Assembly: GCA_025766275.1 (NCBI GenBank)
Contig: JAFKAC010000053.1
Coordinates: 1 to 64,000, forward strand
DNA from: Lactarius indigo
Taxonomy: Eukaryota > Basidiomycota > Agaricomycetes > Russulales > Russulaceae
DNA length: 64,000 nucleotides
Reading direction: 5' to 3'
The notes beneath the pieces are model-generated. The model saw only the letters and a list, made by a program, of their open reading frames with translations, made no database searches and was not told the origin of the DNA. The translations under genes and the position numbers were made by a program. This document shows, piece after piece, positions 19,668 through 31,369 of the stretch; position 1 is the first letter of the stretch, and every line of letters begins with the position of its first letter.

Positions 19668-22513
19668 GTACGTGGACATAGGCCCCGTGATCACCAGCCG
19701 CCCGTCCTTATACCATTCCCCTTCGATCTTCTTCAGCTGGTGAGCGTCAACCCATCCTTGAATGATTTTTGGGTCCTGCCGCCATCTCGGTGTTTGCAAC
19801 ATTGGGTGTATTTCCAGGGCGCGCGCGGTATTAGCAGCTCGTACGAATATGTTATGATCCGACGCTTCGGACCCAAGCCACAGTATGTCTCCACCCTGCC
19901 TTCCCCCTTCTGTACCATACCTTGTTACCAAAGGAGCTACTGTTACTAGTGGCGCTGTTTCTTTGATCCGAACTTCTGTTTACTCCGTTTAGTCTCTTTG
20001 ATATTGTGTGGACTTGTGTTCATGTTGTTTGGAACCCTGTCCTATATAAACCTGTACCATAGACCGTAGGAAGCCAGACTTGGCTTCGTTTGCAATCTAG
20101 CAACCTTGCCTTTGTACTTTGGTGTGACCTCGCCTCATCCCTCTCTTCTTGTGCATCCCCTACCTCAGTCCTTAACCAGGACACTTCGAAGTCTTTGCAG
20201 TTGAACTATATCAACGCGTTACACCTGTTACATTCTGCGCACTAGCAAGATCAAGTGTAGAGAAGTGTTAGACACTTCGGACGAGGAGTCCTACATAGCA
20301 GAGTAGTGCTGCACCTTGTGCCACACTTTCGCCACTCGTATTTCATAGCAATAAGACAACAGAGGTCTTCGCTTGATACTTGTGTGATTCAGAACCTTTA
20401 GAACCCACGCCCCTGCTAGGGCGTAACAGAATACTTCGGGGGGTAGGACCACTACACCTTGGTTATCCCCTTCCCCCTGGTCGTAGTCTGGTCGCCTGGA
20501 TAAGGCATCCGCCCTGCCATTGTTCTTCCCTTTGATATGATGGATCTCGAAGTCATACTCCATCAGTTCCAATACTTCCCTGGCAACCCTTCGACTGATC
20601 TTCTGCGGGGTCTTCCAGTATTGAAGATTAAGATGATCGGAAAAGATTTTAATCTTGTGTGGGGACCCTGCAAGCAGGGGTCTCCAGTGTTGAAGGGCCT
20701 TGACGATGGCTAGGAGCTCCAGATCGTAGATGTCGTAATTACGTTCGGCTTCGTTCAGTGTGGCTGAGTAATACCCTATCGGGTGCTTGTGACCGTCATT
20801 TTTCTTTTGTAGCAGTACGGCACCTACCGCGAATCTGGATGTGTCGACCTCTAACTCGAATTGGTCCTGCAAGTTGGGATGTGCCAATACCGGTTCTTCA
20901 GTGACGAGGCGTTTGAGGGTTTTAAACGCGCGATCTTCGTCTTCTGTCCACTTCCATTCTGCGTCCTTTCGGGTGAGTCGGTTTAATGGCCGTGCGTGGG
21001 TTGCGAAACCGCGGATAAAGAGGCGGTAAAAGTTGCAAAAACCCAAAAAGGATTGTACGTCCCTGACCTTAGTTGGAGTTGGCCAATCTTTGATGCCGCG
21101 GACTTTTACCGGATCCATGCGTGTTACCCCCTTTTCAAGGATTACCCCCAGGTAATCCATCCACGGTTGGTGAAAGAGGCACTTCTCGAGCTTGAAGTAA
21201 AGATCGTGGTCCTGGGCGACGCGGAGAACGTCAGTCACAGCAGCAATATGGTCAGCTGACGTGAATCCTTCCTGTGTGGCGATCCCAATATTGTCCATGT
21301 AGACTCGGATGACTGTCCCCCGCAATTCGTGCTTTGCAATGGTGTCGCGGTAAATGTGGTTCATCATGGTTTGAAAGGTGGCTGGTGAGTTAGTGAGGCC
21401 GAAGAACATAACTGTTGGTTCGAAGAGACCGAATTTGGTTTTGAAGGCCGCCTTTTCCTGATCACCATCGCGTATGCGGACATTGTTATACCCCCAGCGA
21501 ATATCGAGTTTTGTATAAATATGGGTGTTGCTGAGGTCATAGATAAGATCCTGAATGAGGGGGAGTGGGTATTGGTTTCGTATGGTGTGTGAGTTAATGA
21601 CGCGATAGTCCTGTATGGGACGCAGTTTTCCGTCCTTCTTTTTAACAAAGAAGAATGACGAGGCGTACGGGGAGATGGATGGTCCCAGGTATCCTTGCTT
21701 GAGTTTCTCGTCTAGGAATTCCTTGAGCTTCCCCTCCTCTTCTTGCGTTAACGGGTATATTTTGCAATCTATTGCAGAAGGAGTACCAGGTTTGAAGTCG
21801 ATGGCGTGGTCCCAGGGTCTTGCCGGGGGGAATCGTTGAGATGCCTCTTCGCTGAAGAGCCTTTTGAAGGCTGTGTATACTGCCGGCAGTTCTACGGGTT
21901 TCTCCTCTGTCTTTGCTCGGATAGCCAGCTCCGTAGACGTGGTTGCCCGTAAGTGTATATCGTCTTCGTCCATGTCGAGGATGATTGCCTCCTTTTCGTC
22001 ATTGGTGAGCGCAGCTGCAATGACGGTGTGACGGTGTAGACTGTCCTGTGTGCTGATCACGACCGGCATGATCTCCTCGTGTATTACCGCGTCTCGCCAG
22101 TTGATAGTGGGTTCGTATGTTGCCAACCAGGGATACCCTAAGACAACTTCTTCACTTCCAAGGTCGGTGATAAGGAAGCGCATGGTTCTGTGATATCCTT
22201 TGGCGTATACGTCTAGGTCGGTGAAATGAGTGATGGACCCAGCTTTATTTTCTGTGTTGTCTATATTCCAGATCTTTCGTGGTCTGGATAGGGGCTGAGT
22301 TCCGATACCCATCTTTTTGGCGAAGGTTGGGTGTATGAAGTTATCGGTTGCCCCCGAATTGACTAATGCTTTTATGTCGGCCATTCGGTAATTCATGTGA
22401 ATCGAGACTGGAATTCGAAGAGAACGAAAGCGCGTCATGATTACAGAATTACAATTTAAAGCCCTCACCCAGGCCGATGGGTTCAGGCGCTCCGAAAACC
22501 CTCCTTTCCCCAC
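19668..22513 (-). pseudogene. pol: Element C pol (protease, RT, RNase H, start of integrase)
   Basis: Starts MGKGGFSERLNP at 22513. The protease motif reads NSGATDNF: the catalytic Asp is Asn. RT has PLPLIQDLIYDLSN and YMDN at about residue 404 instead of YMDD. RNase H includes LEVDTSRFAVGAVLLQ and KNNGRADALSRRPDYDQG. The frame is broken by a solo LTR at 19850-20428 and resumes at 19849 (VRAANTARALEIHPML, KKIEGEWYKDGRLVITGP) before being cut at 19668. Two key acids are lost and the integrase core is absent, so this copy is dead. Confidence 0.9.
19850..20428 (+). mobile_element. Solo LTR of the A type (579 bp)
   Basis: TGTTATGATCC...GGGCGTAACA, with a perfect TSD GAATA at 19845-19849 and 20429-20433. 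It matches the A 3' LTR (46275-46790 plus 62496-62558, also 579 bp in total). Plus-strand TATATAAA lies near 20042. Probably an LTR-LTR recombination remnant. Confidence 0.93.
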
Positions 22514-24474
22514 AAATCCTGCAATATCAGGTCTTTTACGTCATCGGGGGCATTGGCTACTCCGGTGAGCCACTCCTTGGCTCGTTCTTCGGCGGTCTTA
22601 CTTGTGGTGGCAGCCTGTATTTGGGCTGGCGGCATCTTTTGTGTGTGATAGTCGGTTTCTGTCATTTGGATGGTGGACGGTCCGGGATTTTGTGACTGCC
22701 ATTGTCGCGGCTGTCGCGGATGGGGGCAATTTCATGAGAGATGGCCTGGTGCGTTACAGTTATAGCACAGGACTGTCCTTAGATCACAGCGCATTCCTCC
22801 CCTCCCTCGTCCTCGTACGCCCGGACCTCCTCTCAGGGGAAACGGAGGTAGATTGGTGTATGGTGGTTTGCCGTAGTCGATTTCATCCGATCCTGCTAGT
22901 CTGGCTTTTGTTCGATCAGCAGAGGTGTCCATTGCCCAGGGGTTTGCGAGGTTCTGTGGGACGGTCCAGTTGGCGTTACCCGTCTTCTTGGGTTTGGTGT
23001 CCTTGTATTCGTCCACCCTAGCCCGGATGTGGATGTAGTTCCGCTGCCGGCGGAGTGTTGCTCGTTTCCATTCATCAAATGTTTCTGGTTCATCCAGGTC
23101 GTAGGTTTTCTCATACAGTTTCTTCGGCAGTCCTCTCGTGAATAGGTCGATAGTTTGTGGGTCATTGAGGCGGTATCCTGCCTTTCTGGCCGCTTCTTCG
23201 AACTCGTTGACATACTTGTCGATGTCGCCATCGACCATTTTGAGTCCTTTTCTCAGCAGGGCTTGAGCCTGTTCTCGTTCGAGGGTATTGACGAACCTTT
23301 GGTTAAAACCCTCTGCTACCGCGTTCCATAGGTCTCTCGTGTGTTGATCTATCCCTCGTTGTATCTGTCGATTAAGCCATTTGAGGTACGAAAGTACCCA
23401 TTCGCTGACGGTTACCCCCTTGATGTAGGAAAGGAAGAGGAGACATCGCCGGTAGTCGTTGCGCATGACAGAAGTGTCAAGATTCATCCCCCAATACACG
23501 TGCCATTGTGTGAGAAATGAGTCGACTTTGGTGCGGTCTCCGTCGAAGATAGTGGGAGGTTCACCTGTGAGTTTTTCATGCCCGTGTGCACCTCCTCCTC
23601 CTCCGCCCGCGGGCGGATGTCCTCCTCCGTCACCTCCTCCTCCTGGGGGTCCTCCGTGAGGGAGGTCGGGTGGATTCCCTCCTCCTCCTGGTCGTCGAGG
23701 AAAGTCTCCCCCTGGAGGGCCACCCCATCCTGGTGGAGGATCGAGTGATAATCCTTGTCGCGGTCCCTCCCCTGATGGAGGGTCACCTTGGTCTGGTCCG
23801 ATAGCGCGGAAAATTGCTGCGTCATCTGCAGTCATTCTGTGCCCCGTTTCGGGGTTGATGGGCATAAGGTGTTGTTGAGACTCCTGTCTGATTGCTTCTG
23901 CCGCTTCTCGTGCGGTTTGTTCTCTAACGGTCATAATTTCTTCTGCCGTCATTATTGTTGTTGCCATTTCTGCTGCGGGCGAGCGCATGTGGATTACTTC
24001 TGGATTTTCTGAAATATGGAGGGACTCAGCTCGTTGAATAGTATATTGTTCGATGGGCCCAACGCTTGCTGGACGATTTTCTTCGCTCTGCTCTTCTTCC
24101 TCGGTTTCTTCGCTTACTGCTTCTCCGGTCGAATGTTCTCGTATTTGGCCGTCAATTGGCCCCCAATCTGCACGCGAATTGAGTTCTCGTGCGTCGATAT
24201 CGCAATGATACTGTCTTCCTGCTGGTCTAATGACATCCCAGCGATGATCTATTGGATTCCACGTAACTTCCACCCAGCACAAGTGGTCGAAGTTGAACTC
24301 AACTGGTCAGAATCTCGTAGGTCCGTTGAATTCTACGAAATATCCAGTTTCGTCTCCTCGATCTCTCCAACGGGCTGTTCCTAGGAATCGGGTTGGTACG
24401 TTGCGATCCCCTCTTCTTTCTAGATAGTAGGGACGGAAATTCGTCCACTGATCGCGAGTGTTGACAGTCGCCAC
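22483..24474 (-). pseudogene. gag: Element C gag
   Basis: Homologous to the F gag: LCWVEVTWNPIDHRWDVIRP, a Gly/Pro-rich linker, LTGEPPTIFDGDRTKVDSFL, a Gag core (RRCLLFLSYIKGVTVSEWVL) and zinc knuckle CYNCNAPGHLS. Two in-frame TGA stops, at 24307-24309 and 22732-22734, stand where F has CGA. The likely start is a GTG at 24472-24474. It ends LWGKEGFRSA, overlapping pol at a GGGTTTT frameshift heptamer (22495-22501). Confidence 0.88.
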
Positions 24475-24493
24475 AATGAGATCTTGGTCTTAA

Positions 24494-24971
24494 TGTAACG
24501 CCATCACAGCGTTAGCTCGACTTGAGCTTGGATAAAGGCGACTCTTTGACTTAGCTGATCATGCTGGAAGCGTATGGCACGAAGGCAGTTCTGACAGATG
24601 TTCAAAGACACTGTGATTTGACGGTACTCTAGCTTGGGTAGAGGCGAATGAAGGATGAGACAGAAAGTGACGATTGAAGAAGACCAAGATGGCGTATCTT
24701 GGTCTTCCGTAGCTACCTTAAATACAAGAAAAGCAGGCTTTCAAGCGCTGCTATGAGTCACCATATCGTAGTGTCCAACGTATCGCGTAAGTACCACAAT
24801 CCTAGTACTACTACTACCTGTACTAGGATCGAGTCAGAGTCCAGTCAGCAATCAACCCCAATCTCCTATCGTACTACATCGTAATGCCCTAAGGCCGTGA
24901 GTCCGTGACTAATTTACCTTACCACCGTAGTCACAACCGGTACAGTAAGGGTCCAATGCAGAAACGTGACA
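24494..24971 (-). repeat. Element C 5' LTR (478 bp)
   Basis: It runs TGTAACGCC...AAACGTGACA on the plus strand. It contains the Gyp2 hairpin AAGACCAAGAT...ATCTTGGTCTT, and the primer site lies just inside at 24481-24491. Confidence 0.85.
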
Positions 24972-24972
24972 A

Positions 24973-25941
24973 GCACCCCCTACTCCGTTCACTGGAGATA
25001 GAACAGAGAGTGGTCAGTTCAAAAGAGAACTACTACGATACATCAAGTTAAATAGCGAGAATGAACTCATCAAAGAACCTTATGCACGGGTACTATTTGC
25101 CCTTACAATGTTCAAAGGACCTGGTGTACAACTGTGGGTCAACCAAACCGAAGATGACATGGAAGCGGCACTAGCAGACCCCACCAAAGCCCTCACCAAA
25201 AACAGCAAAGACCTTTGGGATGGTTTTCTCGACACCTTCGACAGAGACTGGACCGACACTCTAAACAAAGAAAGAGCCTATCAGAAGCTCATCAATTTGA
25301 TGATGCAGGGTGGAGCATTGGACAGTTATATCCTCGACTTCGAACACCTTGCAGGAATAGCAGGATGGGCAAGAGATGCCCCTGGAACGGTGGAATTCTT
25401 CAAAAGAGGACTACCCACAGGACTGTACCGTGCTTGCCTAATGCGAACCACTATTCCAAACACCATGGATGAGTGGCAGACTGCTGCCAGAGCAGAACAT
25501 CAACGCTGGAAGCTGCTAAAAGCCAGACCAGGGAATAGAAACCCAGGACCAACCCAGAACGTCCACCAAGGACAACCAAAGTGAGACCCAAATGCGATGG
25601 ATGTAGATGCCACCACCTCCACCCCCTTTAAGAAGCTTACTGAAGAAGAAAAGAAAACCCTCATGAAAGAAGGACGCTGCTTCAAATGCAGACAGCAAGG
25701 ACACATGGCTAGGAACTGTCAACGACAAAACACCACCAACCAAACCAAAGCCAGAGCCACAGACACCCAAGAAGCGGACACTGCACCCCCATACACTCCA
25801 GAAGCAAGTACCTCATCGGTGGCTGCTACCACAACCGAAGATAAAGTCCGACAAGCCCATGCACTCATCCAAGGCATGACTGAGGACGAAAAGAGATGCT
25901 ACTATGCCTTAGATCAGGATTTTTGCGATGCCGACCTGTGA
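24973..25941 (+). pseudogene. gag: Element A gag (5' truncated)
   Basis: The frame is open from the C insertion point (PPTPFTGDRTESGQFKRELL, then ARVLFALTMFKGPGVQLWV). The Gag core follows (LWDGFLDTFDRDWTDTLNKE, DSYILDFEHLAGIAGW, VEFFKRGLPTGLYRACL). A TGA at 25582-25584 interrupts the frame. It continues DPNAMDVDATT with the zinc knuckle CFKCRQQGHMARNC at about 25680 and ends TGA at 25939-25941. Pol follows in the -1 frame. I found no canonical slippery heptamer at the overlap. Confidence 0.88.
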
Positions 25942-26679
25942 GAGCTGACAGGGAGGCCAATTCAATGTATAGTGTTCGTGATAGTGCTATGACAATCAAA
26001 GTCCTCGTTCGCCTTTACTACAAAGAAGCTCGCATAAATGTGCTGCTGGACAGTGGTGCAACAGACAACCTAATCGACTGAAACCTAATCCAAAAACTTG
26101 GGCTAGGAACCACTCCTTTGAAACCACCCAGATTGGTCCGAAATGTAGATGGATCGCTAAACAAAGATGGCACCATGACGGAAACATGCCAGTTATGGAT
26201 AAAAAGAGGAGAAGAAGAAACTCCTTTCCAGTTCTTTGTAACCAGCCTAGGAGAAGATAGAATGATCTTTGGATACCCCTGGTTTGAACACAAAAACCCA
26301 GACATAGACTGGAAGAAACAAGAGCTGAAAGGAGAAGCAGTCACCATCCTGACAGGAGGGTACCGCTTCCGAAGAAAGTGACACCAAGAAGCAAAAGCAG
26401 CAGCAACCAAAACAACCTTTGACCCAGTAAAAGAAACCGCAATCCCAGAAGAATACCAGTGCCACAACAAGGTATTCTCAGATGAAGAAGCACAGCGCTT
26501 TCCCCCAGAAAGAGAAGAAGACCATCCCATCACACTGCGACCAGATGCACCCAACAAGATCAATTGCAAAATCTACCCCTTGACTCCAGAAGAAGACAAG
26601 GAACTAAAAGCATATCTTGACAAAAACATAGCAAAAGGATACATCTATGAAGGAAGCTCCCCCTACGCTTCCTCCTTCT
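25942..26679 (+). pseudogene. pol: Element A pol part 1: protease and start of RT
   Basis: Protease motif LLDSGATDNLID near 26045, then FFVTSLGEDRMIFGYPWF and the RT entry segment (NKINCKIYPLTPEEDKELKA, SSPYASSF). In-frame TGA stops at 26079-26081 and 26379-26381 fit former CGA codons. The reading frame is cut at 26679 by a solo LTR and resumes at 27270 with the rest of the FFRKKTDGGLRPIPDY motif. Confidence 0.88.
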
Positions 26680-27264
26680 TGTTACGCCACTACAGGGGCG
26701 TAGGGTACGACCTGTACCAAGTCAGTCGAGCAACGGTAGCGCAAGCTCCAAGGCTTGGCTTTAGTAGGATGGTGCACAAGGATCACAAGGACGATGGTCA
26801 CTTGGATCGTAGAGGAAGGCTAAGACTCGAAGGTCTAGTGAAGGCAAAGGGGGTTCTTGAGACGAGGAAGGCGCGAAGGCGTTCTGCGTTAGACGAGTGT
26901 AGTTATTACACAAGAAGTCTAGTCTACCGTACAAGCTAGGTAGAGCTAGGTTTAAATAGGTAACGGCTAGTATGGCAGATACAAACAGATGGCGCCATCG
27001 CCAGTCTGGGAACAATAGATGAGACATAAGAGGAACAAAGGGACACCGTACTTGAGAACAAAGGCGAATCACGCGGGGCCGCACGTGATTGGGAACACAA
27101 CGGAAACTAGCACATGTCGAACTTTATCAGAAGGGAACATTGATAAGTAGGGCGCGCGATAGGAACCGGGTAATCGTAAAGTCCGCGTAGTCGTACAGGG
27201 CTCGTATAGTATTGGGAAGGGAACAGTGAGGTAAGAAGGAACGAGTCCAAGGAAAATCATAACA
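26680..27264. mobile_element. Solo LTR (585 bp), a further family
   Basis: TGTTACGCCAC...AATCATAACA, with a perfect TSD CTTCT at 26675-26679 and 27265-27269. Removing it plus one TSD restores the RT frame of A. I see no internal element sequence and no clear match to the other LTRs in the window. Confidence 0.9.
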
Positions 27265-27269
27265 CTTCT

Positions 27270-27858
27270 TCTTCAGAAAGAAAACAGACGGAGGGTTGCG
27301 CCCTATCCCGGACTACAGACCTCTAAATACTTGGACAATAAAAGACACTTATCCACTACCCCTCATCTCCGACATCTTGACCAACTTAAATGGGAAAACA
27401 CTGTTCTCAAAGTTTGATATCAGATGGGGGTACCATAACATCCGCATAAAAGAGGAAGACCAGTGGAAGGCAGCCTTCAAAACACCAAGGGGACTGTTCA
27501 TCCCTCAAGTCATGACCTTCAGCCTCACAAATGCACCAGCCACCTTTGCAAGAACCATGAGCAGAATACTCCGACCACTCATGGACAAATACCCCAGAGA
27601 ACTATTTGTGTACATGGACGATGTCCTGATAGCCACAGAAGAAGATACAGAGTGCCACAGACAAATTGTGCACGAGTTCTTGGAAATCTGTGAAAAGGAA
27701 TCTTATTTCCTCAAAGCGTCGAAATGTGTGTTCGAACAAAGAAAGATCCACTACCTAGGCATTGTCATCGATGGGTCTCAGATTAAGATCGACCCAAAGA
27801 AGGTAGAAGGAATAAAGGACTGGCCAAGAGACATCAAGTCAGTCAAACAAGCAAGAAG
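27270..27858 (+). pseudogene. pol: Element A pol part 2: RT catalytic core
   Basis: Reads RPIPDYRPLNTWTIKDTYPL, SKFDIRWGYHNIRIKEEDQW, TFSLTNAPATFARTM, the intact catalytic box VYMDDVLIAT near 27615, and YLGIVIDGSQIKIDPKKVEG. Cut after KQARS by element B at 27859 and resuming at 42712 with VLGMLSYQRPFIPNFAHL. Confidence 0.92.
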
Positions 27859-28389
27859 TGTAACGCCGTCACGACATTAGCTCAACTTGAGCACAAATGG
27901 CGATAACAACTTAGCGATAATCCTGGCTTGAAGACTCGAAGGTCCAAGTCCTTGCCTTAGTGAATACGTGAAGGTACACTGGCAAGCTTTACGTTGTCTT
28001 AGTCACGAACGAAGTCAGACTCTCTTAGAGGATTCGAGGTGAGATAGAAAGTGGAAGAGAATGAGAATGAAAGAGAACGCAAGTGACGATTCAAGAAGAC
28101 CAAGATGGCGTATCTTGGTCTTCACGAGACACTATAAATACAAGTCGAGCAGGCTTTGAAGCGCTGCTATGAATCATCGTAAAGTAGCGTCCAACGTATC
28201 GCGTAAGTATCTCAAACCCTAGTACTACTAGTACTAGTATCAGTGGCATCCGTTCTCAGTCAGCTATCAGTACCGTATCTCCTATCGTGCTACCGTATCA
28301 CCGCACTATCGTAGGTAAGTCCGCAACTAATATACCTTACCGCCGTAGTTGCAACCGGTACAGTAAGGGTCCGCATTCGAAACGTAACA
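27859..28389 (-). repeat. Element B 3' LTR (531 bp)
   Basis: TGTAACGCCGTCACGACAT...TCGAAACGTAACA on the plus strand. It is followed inward by a minus-strand purine tract, GAAGAGAGGGTGA (28390-28402), that would prime plus-strand synthesis. Confidence 0.95.
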
Positions 28390-28418
28390 TCACCCTCTCT
28401 TCAGCGTGAGACCCTGAC

Positions 28419-29969
28419 TCACCGAAAGTCCCTTGCCGGCCAGTTGCGTTGCTCGTTGGCAATGCGCTCCAACGCCGTGGCCCGCTCCAATCGGTAAATG
28501 GAGTCCCGCCTGTCGTCTTGCGCGCATTCGATCATGGCGCGGAGTTGGCTGACTCGAGCGCGGAGTCGGTCAAGCTCGTAGCTGGCCGCGCAGAACCGCG
28601 TAACCTCAGCCGTGAGCGACTTGTCGTTGATGCAATTGAGCACACGGTCAGTGATTCGGTCCGCCTGGAAGACGACAAGGTCTTCGTGGGGGTATGTGGG
28701 GCGGAGCGCGGCAGATACGTGGGGTTCGGCATAGAAGGGCTTACCGTATACGTGCGGCGAGCCCAGTATGACTCCTAGTATGAGGGGGTCCGCCCCCCCG
28801 ATGATTTGGACGTGCGACGCGTCCCTCTCTACTCCATCGGGCCCGGTGATGGGGTATCAAATGTAATGGGGTCGTCGGTTCGCCCGAAACCCTTCAGGCG
28901 CAATGACATGCGCGGGGTCCTCGGTGGCGGTGAATGGACGGTGATCGGCGGCACCAGGCACGCGCACACGTCCTCGATACATGGGGGAGCCGTTGGAGTG
29001 GACAAGCCAGGGTGTGACCCCAGGATTATCAGCGTCGCGTTTCGTTCGAAGGAAGGGGTGTCTTGCCAGGTAATAATCTTCATCGTCATGGCCATGATGA
29101 ACAGACACATGAAGATGATACTCACAGTGACAAGAAGACTGTGGTGAGATATCAAGGGTGGCTGAAGGGCAGCAACAGGGGTGAAGTCAAGCAGAGTGAA
29201 GCAGAGGTTGTCTGGCACACAGCAGTGAGAGAACTGATGATAGTATTACAGTGGAGAGGACATACCTGGCACACAGCAGTGAGAGAACTGATGTGGACCA
29301 GGAGCGTACAGGCACTACTACTTATACTGTACAGAGGTGTGACACTAGTACAAGAGTGGTAATGTAGAGTCACAGAATACAAGGAGCGTTGTTCTGCATA
29401 CAGGACAAAAGGAGTGTATGAAAAGGGAACAAGGCGACTAGAACAAAGAGAGTCCAGACAAAGATGATATCATAATGACATCACAATAAAGATAAGAACT
29501 AAAGGAGAACAAAGGACTGAGTACAATGAAGTGTCCGGAGTGTTCTACATGATGTCATACATGACACAACGATCAGCGCTAGATTGTACAGATCAAATGT
29601 AAGTAATCTACAAGTCCAATTAATCTAATCTAAAGCAGTCCATGCTGCAAGTCTGGTCCGTACGAGCCGCTAAGTGCGCAAGGGTCACTTATCAACAGGC
29701 CAGCCTCAGCTGCCACCATCGCTGCCGTTGCTCACGCATCTCCCTCAGTCGGGCTGCAGCTGAGTCGAGCTGTTCCTTCTGCCACTCCGCCGCCACTCTC
29801 CTCCACCCCTCCAACTCGTACTCCATCAGCGCTTGAACGCTGGTCGTTGCTCGGGAAAACTCCGCGAACGCCAATGAGGTCGTCGCTTGGGGGGATAGTG
29901 GCGATTGGTTCGCGCTCGCCACTCTCGTTTCGGAAGATGTGGACGACTGCTCGTTCATTGTCAGGGGTG
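28419..29969 (-). pseudogene. Element B post-chromodomain region of pol, interrupted
   Basis: Matches the C-terminal extension of F pol (ATALERIANEQRNWPARDF, SYELDRLRARVSQLRAMIEC, GVIPGSPHVYGKPFYAEPH on the minus strand). It is interrupted at 29095-29697 by a solo Copia LTR and cut at 29970 by the Copia element. Its upstream part continues at 36330. Confidence 0.88.
29095..29697 (-). mobile_element. Solo Copia LTR, inverted (603 bp)
   Basis: TGATGAACAG...CTTATCAACA on the plus strand is the reverse complement of the Copia LTR (29975-30587), with divergence. Perfect TSD GGCCA at 29090-29094 and 29698-29702. Confidence 0.93.
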
Positions 29970-29974
29970 GTTGT

Positions 29975-30587
29975 TGTTGATAAGTGACCCTTGCGCACTT
30001 AGCGGCTCGTACGGACCGGACTTGCAGCATGGACTGCTTTAGATTAGATATAAAGGACCTGTAGATTAGATACTGTTTTGATCTGTACAATCTATTACTT
30101 ATCATTGCGTCACCTATGACATCATGTACTATGACATCATGCGGACTCCTCTGGACTTGTCATTGTACTACGTCTTTGTTCTTCCTTTAGATATATCTTT
30201 ATTGTGATGCCATTATGATATCATCTTAGTCTGGACGCTTCTTGTTCTATACGCCTTGTTCTCCATATGCACACTCCTTTGTCCTGTTGTAGAACAATGC
30301 GCTCCTTGTATTCTGTGACCTATAGTTACTTTCCTTGTACTAGTGTCACGCCTCTGTACAGTATAAGTAGACTGCTTGTACGCCCTGGTCCACATCAGTT
30401 CTCTCACTGCTGTGTGCCAGGTATGTCTTCTCCTCTGTAATACCATCATCAGTTCTCTCACTGCTGTGTGCCAGACACCTCTGCTTCACTCTGCTAGACT
30501 CCTGTTGCTGCTTTCCAGCCACCTTGACATATCTCACCACAGTCTTCTTGTCACTGTGAGTATGTCCCTCTTGTGTGCTGTTCATCA
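29975..30587 (+). repeat. Copia 5' LTR (613 bp)
   Basis: TGTTGATAAGTGACC...GTGTGCTGTTCATCA. It contains a 28-bp-class direct repeat with ATCAGTTCTCTCACTGCTGT twice, near 30395 and 30450. Confidence 0.96.
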
Positions 30588-31369
30588 GGTTATGGGCCCT
30601 GGTGCCCTAGCCACTCCACTTGGCTGGTCACTGTCTTCCTAGGAGGACACACCAGGCTAAGGTCTGTCTGGGGCCTTACCAGCCTTGCCCAAGGCAGAGA
30701 GCAGTGGGGCGCCACTTGTCTCTGCTAAGGAACCTCCTGTGTATGTACTGCCCAGTAGTCCTACTTTCACCCCTACTGTTTTCCTAGCCCCTGCGCTATG
30801 CGCAAGGAGACTGGGTCTGGTAGCCCCTTAACTTCAAAATATCCAGGCGTGCATGGCCCACTGGGCTGTGTATTGTGGAGCTTAGCGCCAGCTGTCTCTG
30901 GTGCTCCACACTGGGCGCAGGATCTCCTCACCATGGGAGTGTAAAACCTGGTTCAGGCTCTGGGGGGTGTTCACCACTATGGTGTTCTGCAACCAGATAC
31001 CTGCCTTGTAGCGGCAATGGGAAAGGATTCAGTAAAGCCACTTGTGGCGATGAGGCAACCAACAGGCCGAGGAGGCTGAGGTAGACAGCCTTGGGCTCTG
31101 AAAGCACTCCCTTCACCTTCCCCCTGACGCAAACCATCTGAGCTGTGTCCTAGACACATCCTGGCTGGCAGCTAGCTCATGGTATGGCAAAGGGACTCTC
31201 TCAACCTGGGCCTAGCCCTTGTATCACTGGCATACTATCAGGAGGCAGGACGCGTTAGTGTTCTGGCCTTACAGAATCACAGACAGGAGTGGTACCCCCT
31301 CTATCTTTATGTCTTGCAACTATGAAGCACTGTTGCTGACTGCTCCTCGGCGACAGATAAATCATCCCA
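30588..31369 (+). other. Copia leader (782 bp)
   Basis: Untranslated region between the 5' LTR and the ATG. It begins GGTTATGGGCCCTGG, where a primer-binding site is expected, but I could not identify the tRNA. No coding signal. Confidence 0.6.

Larger units (their letters stand above)
19668..24971 (-). mobile_element. Element C: Gyp2-family chromovirus, 3' end missing
   Basis: Minus-strand element with a 478-bp 5' LTR on the right, gag, and pol up to the integrase N-terminus, where the D LTR cuts it at 19668. It is inserted in the gag of element A: A's reading frame is open immediately from 24973. Diverged from B, E and F. Pol contains a 579-bp solo LTR. Several disabling changes are present. 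Confidence 0.88.

Noticed and set aside
30588..30605. An initiator-Met tRNA primer site for the Copia element
   Set aside because: GGTTATGGGCCC is in the right place, but I could not match it confidently to a tRNA 3' end, so no site is called.
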